Assembly: GCA_029938045.1 (NCBI GenBank)
Contig: JAPYOT010000011.1
Coordinates: forward strand, 1 to 37,279
Origin: Fidelibacterota bacterium
Lineage (GTDB): Bacteria > Fidelibacterota > Marinisomatia > Marinisomatales > TCS55
Direction of reading: 5' to 3'
Length of the DNA stretch: 37,279 nt
In this document: piece by piece, positions 35,820-37,279 of the stretch
Position numbering within the stretch: position 1 is the first letter of the stretch
How the letters are laid out: the number at the start of each line of letters is the position of its first letter
The notes under the pieces: model-generated
Seen by the model: only the letters and a program-made list of their open reading frames with translations
What the model was told of the DNA's origin: nothing
Databases searched by the model: none
Position numbers and translations under genes: made by a program

Positions 35820-37279
35820 TTACGGGGTTCCCGAATCTTTCTTTATATCTTCAAGTTTTATACAGTAAAGTCCCGAATTCATATCTGCAAAAAATATATA
35901 ATCTTTATAAGGCTGAGCTCCCCAGACCATTGGTGCGTTGGGGATTTTACCTTTTTTATGATAAGGTAAATAATGACCAATTTCACGGCCTTGTTTGTAA
36001 ATGTCCCCAAGAAGTTCACCGGAAATATCTACAACTCGTAATCCTCCTTGATAGTTTCCAGCGATTAATATATCTCCGAAGACCCACAAGTTATGTGAGC
36101 CAGCTTCTGGAACTTCATAAATAGCCTCTTCTTTGGGATTATCTGGGTCTGTAAAGTTTAAAAAATGAAATCCTCCCCTTGGGTTTGATGGCTGTCCTTT
36201 GGTAGCCATAACGCCCCATGGGAAATTTTCATCACCTGAAATAATATAGAAATTTCCAGTTGATTCACTCAAAAATGGAAATGCTGCGTGATTACGTCCT
36301 GTTGGATCTCCCATTGAAGCTAATTTTACTGGATTTGAAGGACTGCCTTGACCTGCTTTTGCCAACAAAGGGTTAAATTGAGTGTTTGAGCGATCAGCTT
36401 CATCAAATTTCATTCCACCAATGTCTACCGCGACAACGCCATCGCCCCAATTTGAAGAGTAGGCAATTCCATTTTCAATCCATACATCATGAATGCTGTG
36501 GCCTGGAGTATCCATTTCATAAGCACCAACACGAAATGGATTTGAAGGGTCATCAATATTAATGATATCATATTTACGTCCATTATTTACAGCATAAACA
36601 TGATTCTCATATATAAATACATTGTGGACTCCACCTGTCATATCATCATTATACTCAGCTGATATCGTAACATTATATGGGTCACTTACATCTAATATTA
36701 CAAATCCATTTTTTCGATTTGACGCCCCTTCTCTTGTAATTACCCCTACACGACCATCTTCAGATATTTTTACATCATTTACCGTTCGTGCATCAACAGT
36801 TATCGTATCAATAATTATCATACTATCTGGGTTTGTAACATCCCAAAAGTAAGCTTCTCCATTTGAACCCCATGTACCTGTAACAGCAAAATCTTTTCCT
36901 TCATGCTTATCCACTCCAGCCCAGACCCACAGATCACTTGTAAGGACATCTGATATCAATCCATGGCCAACAAGTTTTGCTTTTTTCTGAACATTTCTTG
37001 GGACAACCTTAATTGTCTTCTGAGCTGAGTAACCCCCAGAAGATGCAATAAGAGTATATAAACCTGCTGTTTCAGCCACAAATCTACCATCATCCGTTAC
37101 TAGCCCTGCAGCAGGCAATCCAAACTTGCCATAATCTGCTTGACCAATATAAGTATAAGTAATTGGCGCATCGTCTATAGCACGATCGCTTCTATTCAAA
37201 GCTTTTGCATTCAACGCAAGCACGTCACCGGTACGAATCTCATCCTTTTCAGCAGATAGGGTGACATTGCGCACTGGAT
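35820..37279 (-). CDS. LVIVD beta-propeller protein, paralogue of neighbour, partial (N-terminus outside window)
   Basis: The reading frame is open at the window edge. The apparent start (GTG at 37274) is internal, since PVRNVTLSAEKDEIRTGDV aligns with PVRKISLSADKDEIRTGDV of the neighbouring protein and the codon before it is also shared. About 486 codons are seen: the last Ig-like domain (about the first 95 residues) and then the whole LVIVD propeller. Long stretches match the neighbour almost exactly, for example ITREGASNRKNGFV, DDMTGGVHNVFIY and NHVYAVNNGRKYD, so the two genes arose by tandem duplication. The main difference is a longer loop around FPWGVMATKGQPSNPRGG. The stop is 16 bp before the start of the next gene, so they are probably one operon. 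Confidence 0.82.
   Translation of the reverse strand, partial: PVRNVTLSAEKDEIRTGDVLALNAKALNRSDRAIDDAPITYTYIGQADYGKFGLPAAGLVTDDGRFVAETAGLYTLIASSGGYSAQKTIKVVPRNVQKKAKLVGHGLISDVLTSDLWVWAGVDKHEGKDFAVTGTWGSNGEAYFWDVTNPDSMIIIDTITVDARTVNDVKISEDGRVGVITREGASNRKNGFVILDVSDPYNVTISAEYNDDMTGGVHNVFIYENHVYAVNNGRKYDIINIDDPSNPFRVGAYEMDTPGHSIHDVWIENGIAYSSNWGDGVVAVDIGGMKFDEADRSNTQFNPLLAKAGQGSPSNPVKLASMGDPTGRNHAAFPFLSESTGNFYIISGDENFPWGVMATKGQPSNPRGGFHFLNFTDPDNPKEEAIYEVPEAGSHNLWVFGDILIAGNYQGGLRVVDISGELLGDIYKQGREIGHYLPYHKKGKIPNAPMVWGAQPYKDYIFFADMNSGLYCIKLEDIKKDSGTP

Noticed and set aside
37272-37274. The GTG at 37274 as the start of the partial LVIVD gene
   Set aside because: Alignment with the neighbouring paralogue shows it is an internal codon, and the preceding codon is also conserved; the gene runs past the window.

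Overview
The window looks like chromosomal core sequence from an AT-rich Gram-negative-type bacterium, most likely of the FCB superphylum. The evidence is a PorV/PorQ-like outer-membrane beta-barrel, several type II signal peptides, a eukaryote-type (GSII) glutamine synthetase, FG-GAP/ASPIC-UnbV and LVIVD beta-propeller surface proteins, and many genes without a clear Shine-Dalgarno sequence. My best guess at lineage is Candidatus Marinimicrobia (SAR406) or a relative. That is inference from gene content and cannot be proven from the sequence alone. I see no insertion sequence, prophage, integrase or CRISPR array.

Positions 1-7027 are all on the minus strand. They hold the start of a heme-motif lipoprotein (cut by the window edge), glutamine synthetase glnA with its own terminator, an Lrp/AsnC regulator, an outer-membrane barrel protein overlapping priA, and an LTA-synthase-type phosphoglycerol transferase. 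Two perfect AT-rich inverted repeats lie upstream of glnA and of the Lrp gene and look like operators.

Positions 7045-16952 form one dense minus-strand cluster read as ruvB, queA, ispD, ispF, ispE, tRNA-Gln(TTG), prs, rplY, pth, hppA, rpsF, rpsR, rplI and then a strong intrinsic terminator. It joins DNA repair, queuosine synthesis, three MEP isoprenoid steps, PRPP synthesis, peptidyl-tRNA recycling, a membrane pyrophosphatase and three further ribosomal proteins. The prs start codon lies only 10 nt after the tRNA. Positions 17038-22196 hold uvrA and a divergent transketolase joined by a TAATG stop/start overlap.

Positions 22335-28920 are mostly plus strand: a YqgE/AlgH-family gene, an EamA transporter overlapping an MFS transporter, a TPR lipoprotein, fabA, ychF and a small membrane protein. 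A FabI-like reductase gene runs divergently from fabA, with a 9-bp inverted repeat directly upstream of fabA.

Positions 28960-37279 are the least ordinary part. A 1215-residue lipoprotein made of two FG-GAP + ASPIC/UnbV units meets, stop codon on stop codon, a minus-strand run of three exported beta-propeller genes: two tandem LVIVD paralogues with bacterial Ig-like N-termini (one cut by the window edge) and a YVTN-type propeller carrying a Met/His-rich, copper-site-like insertion. I propose it as a candidate envelope system of unknown function; no catalytic or transport role can be read from the sequence.
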